A stretch of 41,515 bases of DNA, from positions 1-41,515 of the forward strand of contig NZ_BATP01000018.1 of NCBI RefSeq assembly GCF_000739615.1, written 5' to 3'. The notes below the pieces were generated by a model. The model had not been told where the DNA came from. It saw only the letters and a program-made list of their open reading frames with translations, and did not search any database. The translations under genes were made by a program, and so were the position numbers. Position 1 is the first letter of the stretch. Each line of letters starts with the position of its first letter. This document shows, one piece after another, positions 22,546-29,726 of the stretch. This DNA comes from Haloferula sp. BvORR071. GTDB taxonomy: Bacteria > Verrucomicrobiota > Verrucomicrobiia > Verrucomicrobiales > Akkermansiaceae.

Positions 22546-22845
22546 ATGATCGAATATTCCTCCGAGCCTTCGCCCCACCATCGCAGTCCGAGTGCTTGCT
22601 CTTCACCGCCGATCAGCATCGGCGCGCAAGCGATCGGAGCAAGCGCCACTGGAGCACACGCGATCGGAACCTTGGTGCTAGCGTCGGTGGCGGTCGGAGC
22701 CTTGGCCGTCGGAGCGCTCGCGATTGGCCGCCTGGTAATCGGCCGTGCCCGGATCCGCCGGCTGGAGATCGACGAACTTGTGGTCCGGCGTCTTCGCATC
22801 ATTGACCGACTCCAGACACCACCGGCCCATTCCTCTGAGGGCTAG
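22546..22845 (+). CDS. Repeat protein with IGxLA-type pentapeptide-like repeats
   Basis: A 99-residue protein with about ten tandem five-residue repeats of the form A-x-G-A-h (IGAQAIGASATGAHAIG, then VAVGALAVGALAIGRLVIG) that end in RARIRRLEIDELVVRRLRI. The periodicity fits a right-handed beta-helix (pentapeptide-repeat-like) with a small-residue face. It has a Pro/Ser-rich disordered N-terminus. No signal peptide. Function unknown. The start is the ATG at 22546. Confidence 0.65.
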   Translation: MIEYSSEPSPHHRSPSACSSPPISIGAQAIGASATGAHAIGTLVLASVAVGALAVGALAIGRLVIGRARIRRLEIDELVVRRLRIIDRLQTPPAHSSEG

Positions 22846-22854
22846 GCACCGAGC

Positions 22855-23106
22855 ATGAGCACGCAAGAACTTGGGGACGGCACCGTCCATCAACTGCCGG
22901 CAGATTTCCGGAAAGCCATCGCGGCCAATACCGCGGCCAAAAGCCTGTGGGGCGATATCACGCCGCTGGCACGCAATGAGTGGATCTGCTGGGTGACATC
23001 CGCCAAGCAGGAGGCCACACGGGAGAAGCGCATCAGGGTCGGCATCGACAAGATGCAAGGCGGCATGCGCCGGCCCTGCTGCTGGCCAGGCTGTCCGCAT
23101 CGCTGA
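22855..23106 (+). CDS. YdeI/OmpD-associated family protein (short)
   Basis: An 83-residue protein consisting of the OmdA domain of YdeI: ADFRKAIAANTAAKSLWGDI, TPLARNEWICWVTSAKQEAT, REKRIRVGIDKMQGG and the C-terminal RRPCCWPGCPHR. That cysteine/tryptophan tail is typical of the short stand-alone group. The family was linked to bacteriocin or peptide protection in enterobacteria, but the function of stand-alone forms is open. It follows the repeat-protein gene after 9 bp and could be co-transcribed. Confidence 0.85.
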   Translation: MSTQELGDGTVHQLPADFRKAIAANTAAKSLWGDITPLARNEWICWVTSAKQEATREKRIRVGIDKMQGGMRRPCCWPGCPHR

Positions 23107-23167
23107 TGAACGGGTGCGGTTCTTGAATCCGTGCCACTCATTCTGCTGCCCGCCCTGTAAACCAATC

Positions 23168-23587
23168 ATGCCGACCAAAGCCTACTTCGAGCCGACCCAG
23201 GAATCGGGCCGCGCTTTTTTTTCCCGCAAGATTTCCGGCAGCGTTGTGATGCTCAACCTGCTGCGCTTCCGCGAGATCGCAGACTATTCCGCTGCACCCG
23301 ATCTCGCGCTGCCCTCACCCATCAGCGGAGAAGCAGCCTACCGTCTCTACATGGAGCACACCCGTCCATTCCTGGAGAACTCCGGGGGCGAGGTCATCTT
23401 TTTCGGGAGAGGCGGAGAGTTCCTCATCGGCCCGAGCGAGGAACGTTGGGATGCCGTGATGCTGGTCCGCCAAACCAGTGTGTCCTCGTTCCTGGAGTTT
23501 GCCTCGAACCAGGAGTATCTCGCGGGCATGGGGCACCGTCTCGCGGCATTGGAAGACTCTCGCTTGCTCCCCATGACCGAGGAGTAG
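23168..23587 (+). CDS. DUF1330-like (dimeric alpha-beta barrel) protein
   Basis: A 139-residue protein of the dimeric ferredoxin-like (Dabb/DUF1330) type: SGSVVMLNLLRFREIADYS, AYRLYMEHTRPFLENSGGEV, IFFGRGGEFLIGPSEERWDA, VMLVRQTSVSSFLEFASNQE. The conserved first strand VMLNLLRFR and the Y-x-x-Y/h-x-x-h core are diagnostic. Function in this family is mostly unknown. It is preceded by a short intergenic region and starts with ATG 23168. Confidence 0.85.
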   Translation: MPTKAYFEPTQESGRAFFSRKISGSVVMLNLLRFREIADYSAAPDLALPSPISGEAAYRLYMEHTRPFLENSGGEVIFFGRGGEFLIGPSEERWDAVMLVRQTSVSSFLEFASNQEYLAGMGHRLAALEDSRLLPMTEE

Positions 23588-23717
23588 TCCCAGGTAGCCT
23601 TCCGTGACCCGTGCCAAGGGGAGCCCGCAAGTTCCCCTTGCGCCGCCCCATGTGGCGGTTGAGCTTCGGCGGTTTTTGCGTCCCGACGTTCCCCAAAAAC
23701 CAGCTACATCAAAACTC

Positions 23718-24194
23718 ATGCAAAAGATCACACCATTCCTCACCTTCGACGGCCAAGCCGAGGAGGCAGCCCGCTTCTACGTTTCGCTCCTGCCCAACTC
23801 GCGGATCGATAAGATCACCCACTCGCCGATGGCGACGGAGGGAGGCGAACCCGGCACCGTTCTCATGGTCGAGTTCACGCTAGCAGGAACCCAATATTTT
23901 GCGCTCAACACGCCGGGATTTACCTTCACCGAGGCGGTCTCCTTCCTGATTGCTTGCGAGGACCAGGCTGAGACGGACCGGCTCTGGACAGCACTGACGG
24001 CCGATGGCGGCACCGAGGTGGCCTGCGGTTGGCTCAAGGACCGCTGGGGCGTCTTCTGGCAAGTGACGCCGACCCGCTTGATGGAACTCATCAGCGATCC
24101 CGACCGGGACCGTGCCCGGCGCGCGATGGAAGCCATGTGCGAGATGGTCAAGATCGACATCGCCAAGGTCGAACAAGCCGCAGACGGCGCGTGA
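23718..24194 (+). CDS. VOC family protein (PhnB-like)
   Basis: A 158-residue glyoxalase/bleomycin-resistance-fold protein of the 'PhnB / 3-demethylubiquinone-9 3-methyltransferase-like' group. Evidence: ITPFLTFDGQAEEAARFYVS at the start, LVEFTLAGTQYFALNTPGFT-like strand, the conserved C-x-D-Q-x-E-x-D-x-x-W in CEDQAETDRLWTAL, and the closing CGWLKDRWGVFWQVTP. Usually dimeric and metal-dependent; substrate unknown. A longer reading frame begins at 23604, but ATG 23718 fits the fold start. Confidence 0.9.
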   Translation: MQKITPFLTFDGQAEEAARFYVSLLPNSRIDKITHSPMATEGGEPGTVLMVEFTLAGTQYFALNTPGFTFTEAVSFLIACEDQAETDRLWTALTADGGTEVACGWLKDRWGVFWQVTPTRLMELISDPDRDRARRAMEAMCEMVKIDIAKVEQAADGA

Positions 24195-24308
24195 GGATGC
24201 GAAGCTCGCCTTGTCGCGTCGCAGTGGTCGCCTCCGGCTCCTGTGCTCATTGCATCCAAGCACCGCGCTTGCTATCCTGAATGCGTTGGATATATCATCA
24301 CTCCCCTT

Positions 24309-24566
24309 ATGGCGGGCAAATTCCTGAAACGGGATGCAATCATCGACACCGTGAAGAGCGAACAGCGCATGAACGCGCGGCGCAAACGCATGAGTCTCAC
24401 GAGGCATCCAGTGCGGGTTATTCCCTGCGGGTGCGCTGATGACAATTGCGGAGCCTTTCACAGGATCGCCGAGGACCGAACGATCCCAACTTTGGAGGAA
24501 TGCGCCGCGTTAATCGCCGACGACAACAAATTGAGGAAGTCCCGCCGGAAAATCCCCGAGGCCTAG
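24309..24566 (+). CDS. Hypothetical basic protein with CxC-x4-C motif
   Basis: An 85-residue basic protein. A central cysteine cluster in PCGCADDNCGAFHRIAEDRT might bind zinc or a metal; the C-terminus is Lys/Arg-rich (DDNKLRKSRRKIPEA). No family recognised. Its stop codon lies in GAGGCCTAG, the first bases of a half-attC-like sequence (24561-24584), so the gene may be cassette-derived. Start ATG 24309 chosen over 24243 because the earlier stretch (LIASKHRACYPECVGYII) looks non-coding. Confidence 0.5.
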   Translation: MAGKFLKRDAIIDTVKSEQRMNARRKRMSLTRHPVRVIPCGCADDNCGAFHRIAEDRTIPTLEECAALIADDNKLRKSRRKIPEA

Positions 24567-24584
24567 GCAAGCGTTGCGCGAACC
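24561..24584 (+). other. Half attC-like sequence
   Basis: GCCTAGGCAAGCGTTGCGCG then AACC: this matches the left half of attC site 3 (GCCTAACCAAGCGTTGCCGC...GGACC) at most positions, with the A-A of the R'' box changed to G-G. No right half with a GTTRRRY box is seen before the next gene at 24684. Confidence 0.4.
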
Positions 24585-24683
24585 GCCCGCCCCCTTCACA
24601 TCGCGACAGGCAAGTTGGGAGAATTCTCACGACGCCCTCGATAGGAATGAAACCAGCAGGGCCTCCACCGCGTAGGGGGTGAA

Positions 24684-25460
24684 ATGATCCAGCTACGGAA
24701 CTCCCGGCTTCTCGTCCTTACCCTCTCCCTCCTGCTGGGATGGAGCGCCGGTGCAGGAGCCTCCGAACTGCCCGCGAAAGCGGACCTGAGGCCGGTGCTC
24801 AAGACATGGGATCTCGGCCCTCGTCGGCAAGGCAGCCGGCCGACTTGCTCGGTCTTCACCTTCACCGGCGGGCTGGAGTTCGCGCTGGGCAAGGCGCGCA
24901 AGAAGGGCGCACGGCTGAGCGTGGACTATGTGAACTGGGCAGCGAACCAAGAACGCAAGCAGGCCCGCGACGGTGGCTTCTTCTCCGATATGTGGAAGGG
25001 CTTCGCCCGCCACGGTGTATGCGCTGAGGACGAAATGCCTTATGGCCGGAAGTTCGATGCGGAGCGGAATCCGGATGAGAAGGCGGCAGCCTCCGCCGGG
25101 GAGACGATGGCACTGGGCCTTTCCGAGCACTGGCTGAAGAAGTGGAATCCCAAGACGGGCCTCAGCGCGGACGAGTTCGCCTCGATCAAGCAGACCCTGA
25201 ACTCCGGCTGGCCGGTGTGCGGCGGCTTCCGCTGGCCGAAGGAGGCAGCGTGGAAGGACGGCGTGCTCCAGACCTGCGGAGCGGAGGATGTCTTCGACGG
25301 CCACAGCGTGCTGCTGGTGGGCTACCACGATGATCCGGCGCAGCCGGGCGGCGGGGTCTTCCTGATCCGCGATTCCGGCAGCGGTGAGGACCGCGCGATG
25401 CCCTACGGCTACGCGCAGTCCTTTATGAATGATGCGTTGTGGATTGGTCTGGCGGAGTGA
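24684..25460 (+). CDS. C1 (papain-like) cysteine peptidase, exported
   Basis: A 258-residue protein with a signal peptide (RLLVLTLSLLLGWSAGAGA) and a C1-peptidase fold. Active-site candidates are Q49 and C55 in RRQGSRPTCSVFTF, H207 in DGHSVLLVGY, and position 230 in LIRDSGSG. In papain the last site is Asn (NSWG); here it is Asp (D230). It is close to the short bacterial C1 group that lacks a pro-domain. The rest of the protein (VDYVNWAANQERKQARDGGF, MWKGFARHGVCAEDEMPYG) is typical. A transcription-stop-like palindrome follows directly. Confidence 0.85.
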   Translation: MIQLRNSRLLVLTLSLLLGWSAGAGASELPAKADLRPVLKTWDLGPRRQGSRPTCSVFTFTGGLEFALGKARKKGARLSVDYVNWAANQERKQARDGGFFSDMWKGFARHGVCAEDEMPYGRKFDAERNPDEKAAASAGETMALGLSEHWLKKWNPKTGLSADEFASIKQTLNSGWPVCGGFRWPKEAAWKDGVLQTCGAEDVFDGHSVLLVGYHDDPAQPGGGVFLIRDSGSGEDRAMPYGYAQSFMNDALWIGLAE

Positions 25461-25463
25461 TTA

Positions 25464-25483
25464 CCCGCCTTGCGCAAGGCGGG
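25464..25483. terminator. Probable terminator palindrome after the C1 peptidase gene
   Basis: A perfect 20-bp palindrome, CCCGCCTTGCGCAAGGCGGG, 3 bp after the stop codon. It would fold as an 8-bp GC stem with a 4-base loop. Only GTCTTCC follows, so it lacks a strong T-run. Confidence 0.6.
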
Positions 25484-25598
25484 GTCTTCCGGGAAGCATG
25501 AGAAGCGGGACAAAATTTCCGAAATAGGAAAAGGAATGTCCTGAAGATGGAGGTCTGTTCGTCGGGTTCATTGAACCAATCGACAAACGAATCATTCC

Positions 25599-26021
25599 AT
25601 GAATCCGATCCCTACTCCCTTTTCAGGCGGATGCGCGTGCGGTGCGATCCGCTACGAATCCAGCGCAGCACCCGTGATGATGCTCCACTGCCACTGCCGG
25701 GATTGCCAGCGCTCCAGCGGCGGGCCCTTTTCGTCCTTCCTGATCGTGCCGACGGAGGCCTTCGTGCTGGTGCAGGGCACGCCGCGCTTCCATGCCTCGC
25801 CCAGCGAAAGGAGCGGCATGACCCGTCGTGGCTTTTGCTCCGATTGCGGCTCACCGATCGTGATCAAGCCCGACGCCGCCCCGCAATTTGCGGCGATCCG
25901 CACCGCGAGCCTGGATGACCCGAGCTGGTTCAACCCGCAGGTGGAGGTGTGGACTTCAGACGCGCATCCCTGGGATGCATTGAATCCCGCATTGCCGAAG
26001 TTTGAGAAATATCCCAGTTGA
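25599..26021 (+). CDS. GFA family protein (glutathione-dependent formaldehyde-activating-like)
   Basis: A 140-residue zinc-binding protein: GGCACGAIRYE (first CxC), HCHCRDCQRSSGGPFSSF (CxxC pair of the second site), then FCSDCGSPI. These cysteines form the two zinc sites of the Gfa/CENP-V fold. The FRSS-like and F-x-C-x-x-C-G-S/T motif pattern is canonical. Substrate of the family members other than Gfa is unknown. It is a single-gene unit with a 138-bp gap upstream. Confidence 0.93.
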   Translation: MNPIPTPFSGGCACGAIRYESSAAPVMMLHCHCRDCQRSSGGPFSSFLIVPTEAFVLVQGTPRFHASPSERSGMTRRGFCSDCGSPIVIKPDAAPQFAAIRTASLDDPSWFNPQVEVWTSDAHPWDALNPALPKFEKYPS

Positions 26022-26031
26022 AGATTTGCCA

Positions 26032-26427
26032 ATGAATCCTGAGGAACGAAAAATCCGCGAGCTGCACTCGAGCTGGATCGATGCAGTGAACGCCGGCGAC
26101 CTTGCCAGCTTGCTCACTTGGATCACGGACGATCTGGTTTTGCTCAATCCGGGCGGGCCACCGCTCGACCGGGACGGCTTTGCCGCCAAGTTCTCGGCCG
26201 CCTACAAAGAGCTTCGAATCCGCTGCAGCAGCGAGTTGGAGGAAGTCGTCGTTGTCGGCGAAGTGGCTTACACCCGAAGCCGGGACAGCGTGTCCGTGAC
26301 TCCACACAGCGGCGGGGAGGAGGCGCAGCACGCCGGATATCGGATCACCATCTACCGCAGGCAGGCCGACGGCCGCTGGCTGATGGCCCGGGATGCCCAC
26401 ACCTTGAGCCCGGTGGAACAGCAGTGA
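26032..26427 (+). CDS. SnoaL-like / SgcJ-EcaC family protein
   Basis: A 131-residue cone-shaped alpha+beta barrel (NTF2-like). It begins ERKIRELHSSWIDAVNAGDL then ASLLTWITDDLVLLNPGGPP, followed by strands VVVVGEVAYTRSRDSVSVTP and a final RITIYRRQADGRWLMARDAH. This matches the DUF4440/SgcJ-EcaC group. Members are orphan; some hydrolyse or bind small molecules. It lies 10 bp after the GFA gene and may be co-transcribed with it. Confidence 0.85.
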   Translation: MNPEERKIRELHSSWIDAVNAGDLASLLTWITDDLVLLNPGGPPLDRDGFAAKFSAAYKELRIRCSSELEEVVVVGEVAYTRSRDSVSVTPHSGGEEAQHAGYRITIYRRQADGRWLMARDAHTLSPVEQQ

Positions 26428-26477
26428 GCTGCACCGTAGCCCAAAGACAGCCAAGCCTAACCCGCTCTGCTGAAAGA

Positions 26478-26834
26478 ATGAAAACCCCCAGGCACAAAGT
26501 CGCCGCCATCATCTTCGCGAAGGTCTATCCGATGTATGTCAGAAAAGCGGAAAGCAAGAATCGCACAAAAGCAGAGGTCGATCACATCATCTGCTGGTTG
26601 ACGGGTTACGACCAAGCGGGATTGGAGCGGCAGATCGAACAAGAAAGCGATCTGGAGACCTTCTTTGCCGGATCACCCCGCTTCCATCCCAATAGCGGGC
26701 TGATCAAGGGCGTCATCTGCGGCGATCGAGTGGAAGACATCGAAGATCCTTTCATCCAGAGGGTCCGCTATCTGGACAAGCTCATCGACGAGCTGGCGAA
26801 GGGAAGGGCCATGGAGAAGATCCTGCGGCAGTAG
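26478..26834 (+). CDS. DUF2200 domain-containing protein
   Basis: A 118-residue protein with the family signature: IFAKVYPMYVRKAESKNRTK, EVDHIICWLTGYDQAGLERQ, FFAGSPRFHPNSGLIKGVIC, GDRVEDIEDPFIQRVRYLDK. Conserved along its whole length to the DUF2200 group. No known role. ATG 26478 is clear (GAAAG before it). GCCTAAC at about 26454 looks like an isolated integron R'' box but has no partner. Confidence 0.9.
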   Translation: MKTPRHKVAAIIFAKVYPMYVRKAESKNRTKAEVDHIICWLTGYDQAGLERQIEQESDLETFFAGSPRFHPNSGLIKGVICGDRVEDIEDPFIQRVRYLDKLIDELAKGRAMEKILRQ

Positions 26835-26913
26835 CTGGAGCCCGGTTGAATTTGGCTTTCATCGCTTGGGCCACCATCTCAGATATGCACCCCACGGAAT
26901 TATCCGCCCACAA

Positions 26914-27390
26914 ATGACCGCTGAGGAAACGAATTCGATATTCAGGAGTTTCGCTCTCTTGTTTCTCGGGCGTCTGTCGGACGACAACGAGATCCCCTTC
27001 GCGGACTACCTTGACCGGGAAGCGCTTGATGGGTCGATCGATTCGCTCGATGCAGTTGACGACTACCTCTCCATGGTTCTCGTCAATCGGGAGCATCTCA
27101 GCAGCTTGGACTACAAAATCCTGGCGCTCCGCTGCGGCGGATACATCGGCGAATGCATCCGGATGGCTTGGCCCGATAGTTACGACTGGTGCGACTACGA
27201 TGACTACATGCCGTCCCACCCGGACTTGCAGCGCCTCCTTCCCGAGCGCACTCTCGGCACCAATGCATTTCTCGTGCGCAAGCCGGATGGGATGATCATG
27301 CCCCTGAACAAGGTCTTGCGCTTCCTTGAGGAGGGACCGGAGCACAGCGTCCACTACTTCGCACGTTGTGAGGCACAGTATCACGGATGA
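26914..27390 (+). CDS. Hypothetical acidic protein
   Basis: A 158-residue acidic cytoplasmic protein (SYDWCDYDDYMPSHPDLQRL is highly acidic). Begins MTAEETNSIFRSFALLFLGR. No recognised family; the mix of helical N-terminal half (FADYLDREALDGSIDSLDAV) and beta-containing C-terminal half resembles small immunity-like or SUKH-like proteins, but that is speculative. Ends 29 bp before a YdeI gene. Confidence 0.6.
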   Translation: MTAEETNSIFRSFALLFLGRLSDDNEIPFADYLDREALDGSIDSLDAVDDYLSMVLVNREHLSSLDYKILALRCGGYIGECIRMAWPDSYDWCDYDDYMPSHPDLQRLLPERTLGTNAFLVRKPDGMIMPLNKVLRFLEEGPEHSVHYFARCEAQYHG

Positions 27391-27419
27391 GCCCCTCAAA
27401 CCAAGCGACCTAACAGCAT

Positions 27420-28013
27420 ATGCCGAAGAGCCCAACGAATCCCAAGGTCGATGCCGTCCTGAGCGAGGCCGACAAATGGCAGGATGAATTCGCAAAGCTG
27501 CGCGAGATCGCCCTCGGCAGCGGGTTGACGGAGGAATTGAAGTGGGGCCAGCCGTGCTACACGCACGAGGGCAACAACATCGTGCTGATTCACGGCTTCA
27601 AGGACTACTGCGCCTACCTTTTCTTCAAAGGAGCCTTGATGAAGGATCCCGAGGCTATCTTGGTCCAACAAACGGCGAACGTGCAGGCGGCGCGCCAGGT
27701 GCGCTTCACCAGCGCCAAGCAGATCGCCGGGATGAAGGCCATACTGAAGGCCTACGTCCAGCAAGCGATCGAAGTGGAGAAGGCCGGCCTGGAGGTCACC
27801 TACAAGAAAACGACCGAGTTCAGCATGCCGGAAGAGTTCGAACGCAAGCTGGACGCCGCCCCTCGCCTGCGGGCCGCCTTCGAGGCACTCACGCCGGGCC
27901 GGCAGCGGGCCTACCTGCTGCACTTCTCCTCCGCAAAACAATCGAAGACGCGGGAAGCGCGGGTCGAGAAGTGCATCCCGCAGATCCTCGAAGGCAAGGG
28001 CTTGGACGATTGA
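27420..28013 (+). CDS. YdeI family protein (DUF1801 plus OmdA)
   Basis: A 197-residue two-domain protein. Residues 1-120 form a DUF1801 domain (LREIALGSGLTEELKWGQPC, NIVLIHGFKDYCAYLFFKGA, LKAYVQQAIEVEKAGLEV); the remainder is an OmdA domain (MPEEFERKLDAAPRLRAAFE, LTPGRQRAYLLHFSSAKQSK, TREARVEKCIPQILEGKG). This is the full-length YdeI layout, unlike the one-domain version at 22855. Function unknown (proposed stress or peptide protection). Confidence 0.92.
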   Translation: MPKSPTNPKVDAVLSEADKWQDEFAKLREIALGSGLTEELKWGQPCYTHEGNNIVLIHGFKDYCAYLFFKGALMKDPEAILVQQTANVQAARQVRFTSAKQIAGMKAILKAYVQQAIEVEKAGLEVTYKKTTEFSMPEEFERKLDAAPRLRAAFEALTPGRQRAYLLHFSSAKQSKTREARVEKCIPQILEGKGLDD

Positions 28014-28049
28014 TCTCAGAGGCTCCGAGCTTGGCGCTGAGAAGCGCGC

Positions 28050-28079
28050 TTGACAGGTAAGCATTTGCTTACGCATATT
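28050..28079 (+). promoter_or_regulatory. Promoter and operator of the ArsR-AHSA1 operon
   Basis: TTGACA (28050-28055) and, after 18 bp, CATATT (28074-28079). A perfect 6-bp inverted repeat GTAAGC-ATTT-GCTTAC (28057-28072) fills the spacer, the place where an ArsR-type repressor would bind. The ATG at 28086 starts 7 bases later, so the mRNA would be almost leaderless. Confidence 0.7.
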
Positions 28080-28085
28080 CCGCGC

Positions 28086-28418
28086 ATGGTGATTTCACCC
28101 AAGCGCGAACCCGACGTCTTTGACGCGATCAGTCATCCGGCACGACGCCAGATGATCGATCTGCTGGCCGACACCGATCGCTCCGTCAACTCGATCACAG
28201 AGTCCTTCCAGATGAGCCGCCCGGCTGTCTCGCAGCACCTCAGGGTCTTGCTGGACGCCGGCCTCGTGACCGAGCAGCGGCACGGCAGGGAGCGCCGCTA
28301 CCGGCTGGTGCCCGAACGGCTCAGCCCGGTGCGGGAGTGGATCGCGCACTATGAGCGATTCTGGGACGATCGCTTGCAACGACTCCAAAAGCACCTCGCA
28401 GAAAAGACCGACACATGA
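28086..28418 (+). CDS. ArsR family transcriptional regulator (autorepressor type)
   Basis: A 110-residue winged-helix protein: VFDAISHPARRQMIDLLADT, SITESFQMSRPAVSQHLRVL, LDAGLVTEQRHGRERRYRLV (residues 12-72). The C-terminal helix (FWDDRLQRLQKHLAEKT) is the dimer interface. There are no cysteine metal sites, so this is the non-metal subgroup that pairs with AHSA1/SRPBCC genes. It overlaps the next start by ATGA. The inverted repeat in its promoter suggests self-repression. Confidence 0.92.
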   Translation: MVISPKREPDVFDAISHPARRQMIDLLADTDRSVNSITESFQMSRPAVSQHLRVLLDAGLVTEQRHGRERRYRLVPERLSPVREWIAHYERFWDDRLQRLQKHLAEKTDT

Positions 28419-28858
28419 ACAATACGATCCGAAGAGAAATGGCGATGCCACAAGCGCCAGAGCAGGTCTGGCAAGCCATTGCCAACAGCACATCGCTCGC
28501 CGAGTGGATGTTTCCTAACGACTTCCGGCCGCGAATCGGACATCGCTTCACTTTCCTCGTGCCGCCGAATCCCAAGGCGAATTTCGATGGCCTGACCGTG
28601 CACTGCGAGGTGCTGGAATGCGCGCCGCCGAGCCGGCTGGTCTTCTCGTGGTCGGCGGGCGGAGCAGTCGTCGATACGCGGGTATCTTTCGACCTGGAGC
28701 CCGCGGGCGAGGGCACGCGTCTGGTCTTCGAGCACTCGGGCTTTGACCTCGCCCACCCCTTCGGCGAGCAAGCCTTCAAGGGCGCAGGCTACGGCTGGGC
28801 GAAGATGCTGGGGCAGCTCGCCAGCCTGGTCGCCGACGCGGATGCCAAGCAAGCATGA
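28415..28858 (+). CDS. AHSA1/SRPBCC family protein
   Basis: A 147-residue START-like fold protein: IRREMAMPQAPEQVWQAIAN, FRPRIGHRFTFLVPPNPKAN, CEVLECAPPSRLVFSWSAGG, TRVSFDLEPAGEGTRLVFEH, AHPFGEQAFKGAGYGWAKML. The P-x-x-V-W and W-x-x-x-L core match the AHSA1 group usually coupled to ArsR regulators. It probably binds a hydrophobic ligand. Translated together with ArsR via ATGA. Confidence 0.92.
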   Translation: MNNTIRREMAMPQAPEQVWQAIANSTSLAEWMFPNDFRPRIGHRFTFLVPPNPKANFDGLTVHCEVLECAPPSRLVFSWSAGGAVVDTRVSFDLEPAGEGTRLVFEHSGFDLAHPFGEQAFKGAGYGWAKMLGQLASLVADADAKQA

Positions 28859-28883
28859 GACCAGGTATCGAGCACTCCATCCT

Positions 28884-29093
28884 ATGAAACCAGGCACTCA
28901 ACGCGTGATTTTCCGCTGGATCCACATTCTCTTTGGCTTCCCGATCATCGGTTACATCTACGGTCCACAACAGGAGGTGCAGCAGTATGCGCCGATGTTC
29001 CGTTACATCTTCATGCCCGTGCTGCTGCTCTCCGGGCTCTGGTTGTGGAAGGGCCATCTGGTCCTGCGGCTCTTTGCGAAGAAAGCTGGCTAG
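28884..29093 (+). CDS. Small membrane protein
   Basis: 69 residues with two hydrophobic segments (WIHILFGFPIIGYIYG and FRYIFMPVLLLSGLWLWKG). Begins MKPGTQRVIFR. Sits 25 bp after the AHSA1 gene, so probably the third gene of that operon. No named family. Small two-helix proteins often follow ArsR/AHSA1 pairs. Confidence 0.6.
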   Translation: MKPGTQRVIFRWIHILFGFPIIGYIYGPQQEVQQYAPMFRYIFMPVLLLSGLWLWKGHLVLRLFAKKAG

Positions 29094-29126
29094 CAGCTCG
29101 TATCCAACTCGACCCTCCTACCCAGA

Positions 29127-29675
29127 ATGAAATCCCCGAAGTCGAATTCAGGCAAGGATGGCTCCGCGCCGGAGCCGAAGGCAAAGGCAGCGAAGAAGGC
29201 AACCAAGTCGAAACCCGCACCGGAGAAGGATGCGGAAGGCTACCGGGACAAGTTGCCACGGGAACCGAAAACCGGCGTAGTGCTGCTCTCGGGCGGCAAT
29301 CCGCAGATCGCGAAGGGCGATGGCGATGAGCCGGTGCAGGCCTACATCGCGGCAATGCCCGAGTGGAAGGGCGAGATCGGGCGAAAGCTCGACAAGCTCA
29401 TCGAGCGCCTCGTTCCCAAGGTGAGCAAGGCGGTGCGGTGGAACTCACCCTTCTACGGCGTGGAGGGCCAGGGCTGGTTTCTCGGCGCACACTGCCTGAC
29501 GAAGTATGTGAAGGTCACCTTCTTCGCGGGCAAATCGCTGAAGCCCATGCCGCCCGGCGGCACACCGAAGAGCGGCGAGACCCGCTGGATCGATATTCCT
29601 GAAGGAGGATTCGACGAGGCGCAGATGAAGGACTGGATCAAGCAGGCGGCTGCTCTGCCCGGCTGGAAGCCATAA
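29127..29675 (+). CDS. DUF1801 domain protein with basic N-terminal tail
   Basis: A 182-residue protein. The N-terminal 45 residues are Lys/Ala/Pro-rich (PKAKAAKKATKSKPAPEKDA). The DUF1801 domain follows: VQAYIAAMPEWKGEIGRKLD, LVPKVSKAVRWNSPFYGVEG, YVKVTFFAGKSLKPMPPGGT, DEAQMKDWIKQAAALPGWKP. Same architecture as the gene at 10936-11442, so possibly paralogues. Stand-alone unit. Confidence 0.88.
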   Translation: MKSPKSNSGKDGSAPEPKAKAAKKATKSKPAPEKDAEGYRDKLPREPKTGVVLLSGGNPQIAKGDGDEPVQAYIAAMPEWKGEIGRKLDKLIERLVPKVSKAVRWNSPFYGVEGQGWFLGAHCLTKYVKVTFFAGKSLKPMPPGGTPKSGETRWIDIPEGGFDEAQMKDWIKQAAALPGWKP

Positions 29676-29726
29676 TTTCACAGTGTTTGCCTTGCAGGGC
29701 AAGACATCCCGGGCTTGTTACGAGCC

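Noticed and set aside
26454..26460. Isolated GCCTAAC (R''-like box)
   Set aside because: No R' box or pairing arm within 150 bp; seven-base matches occur by chance.
27405..27415. CTAACA motif near several start codons (also about 32016 and 33881)
   Set aside because: It looked like a shared promoter or integron box, but spacing to the ATG varies (about 3 to 15 bp) and no partner box is present; probably chance.
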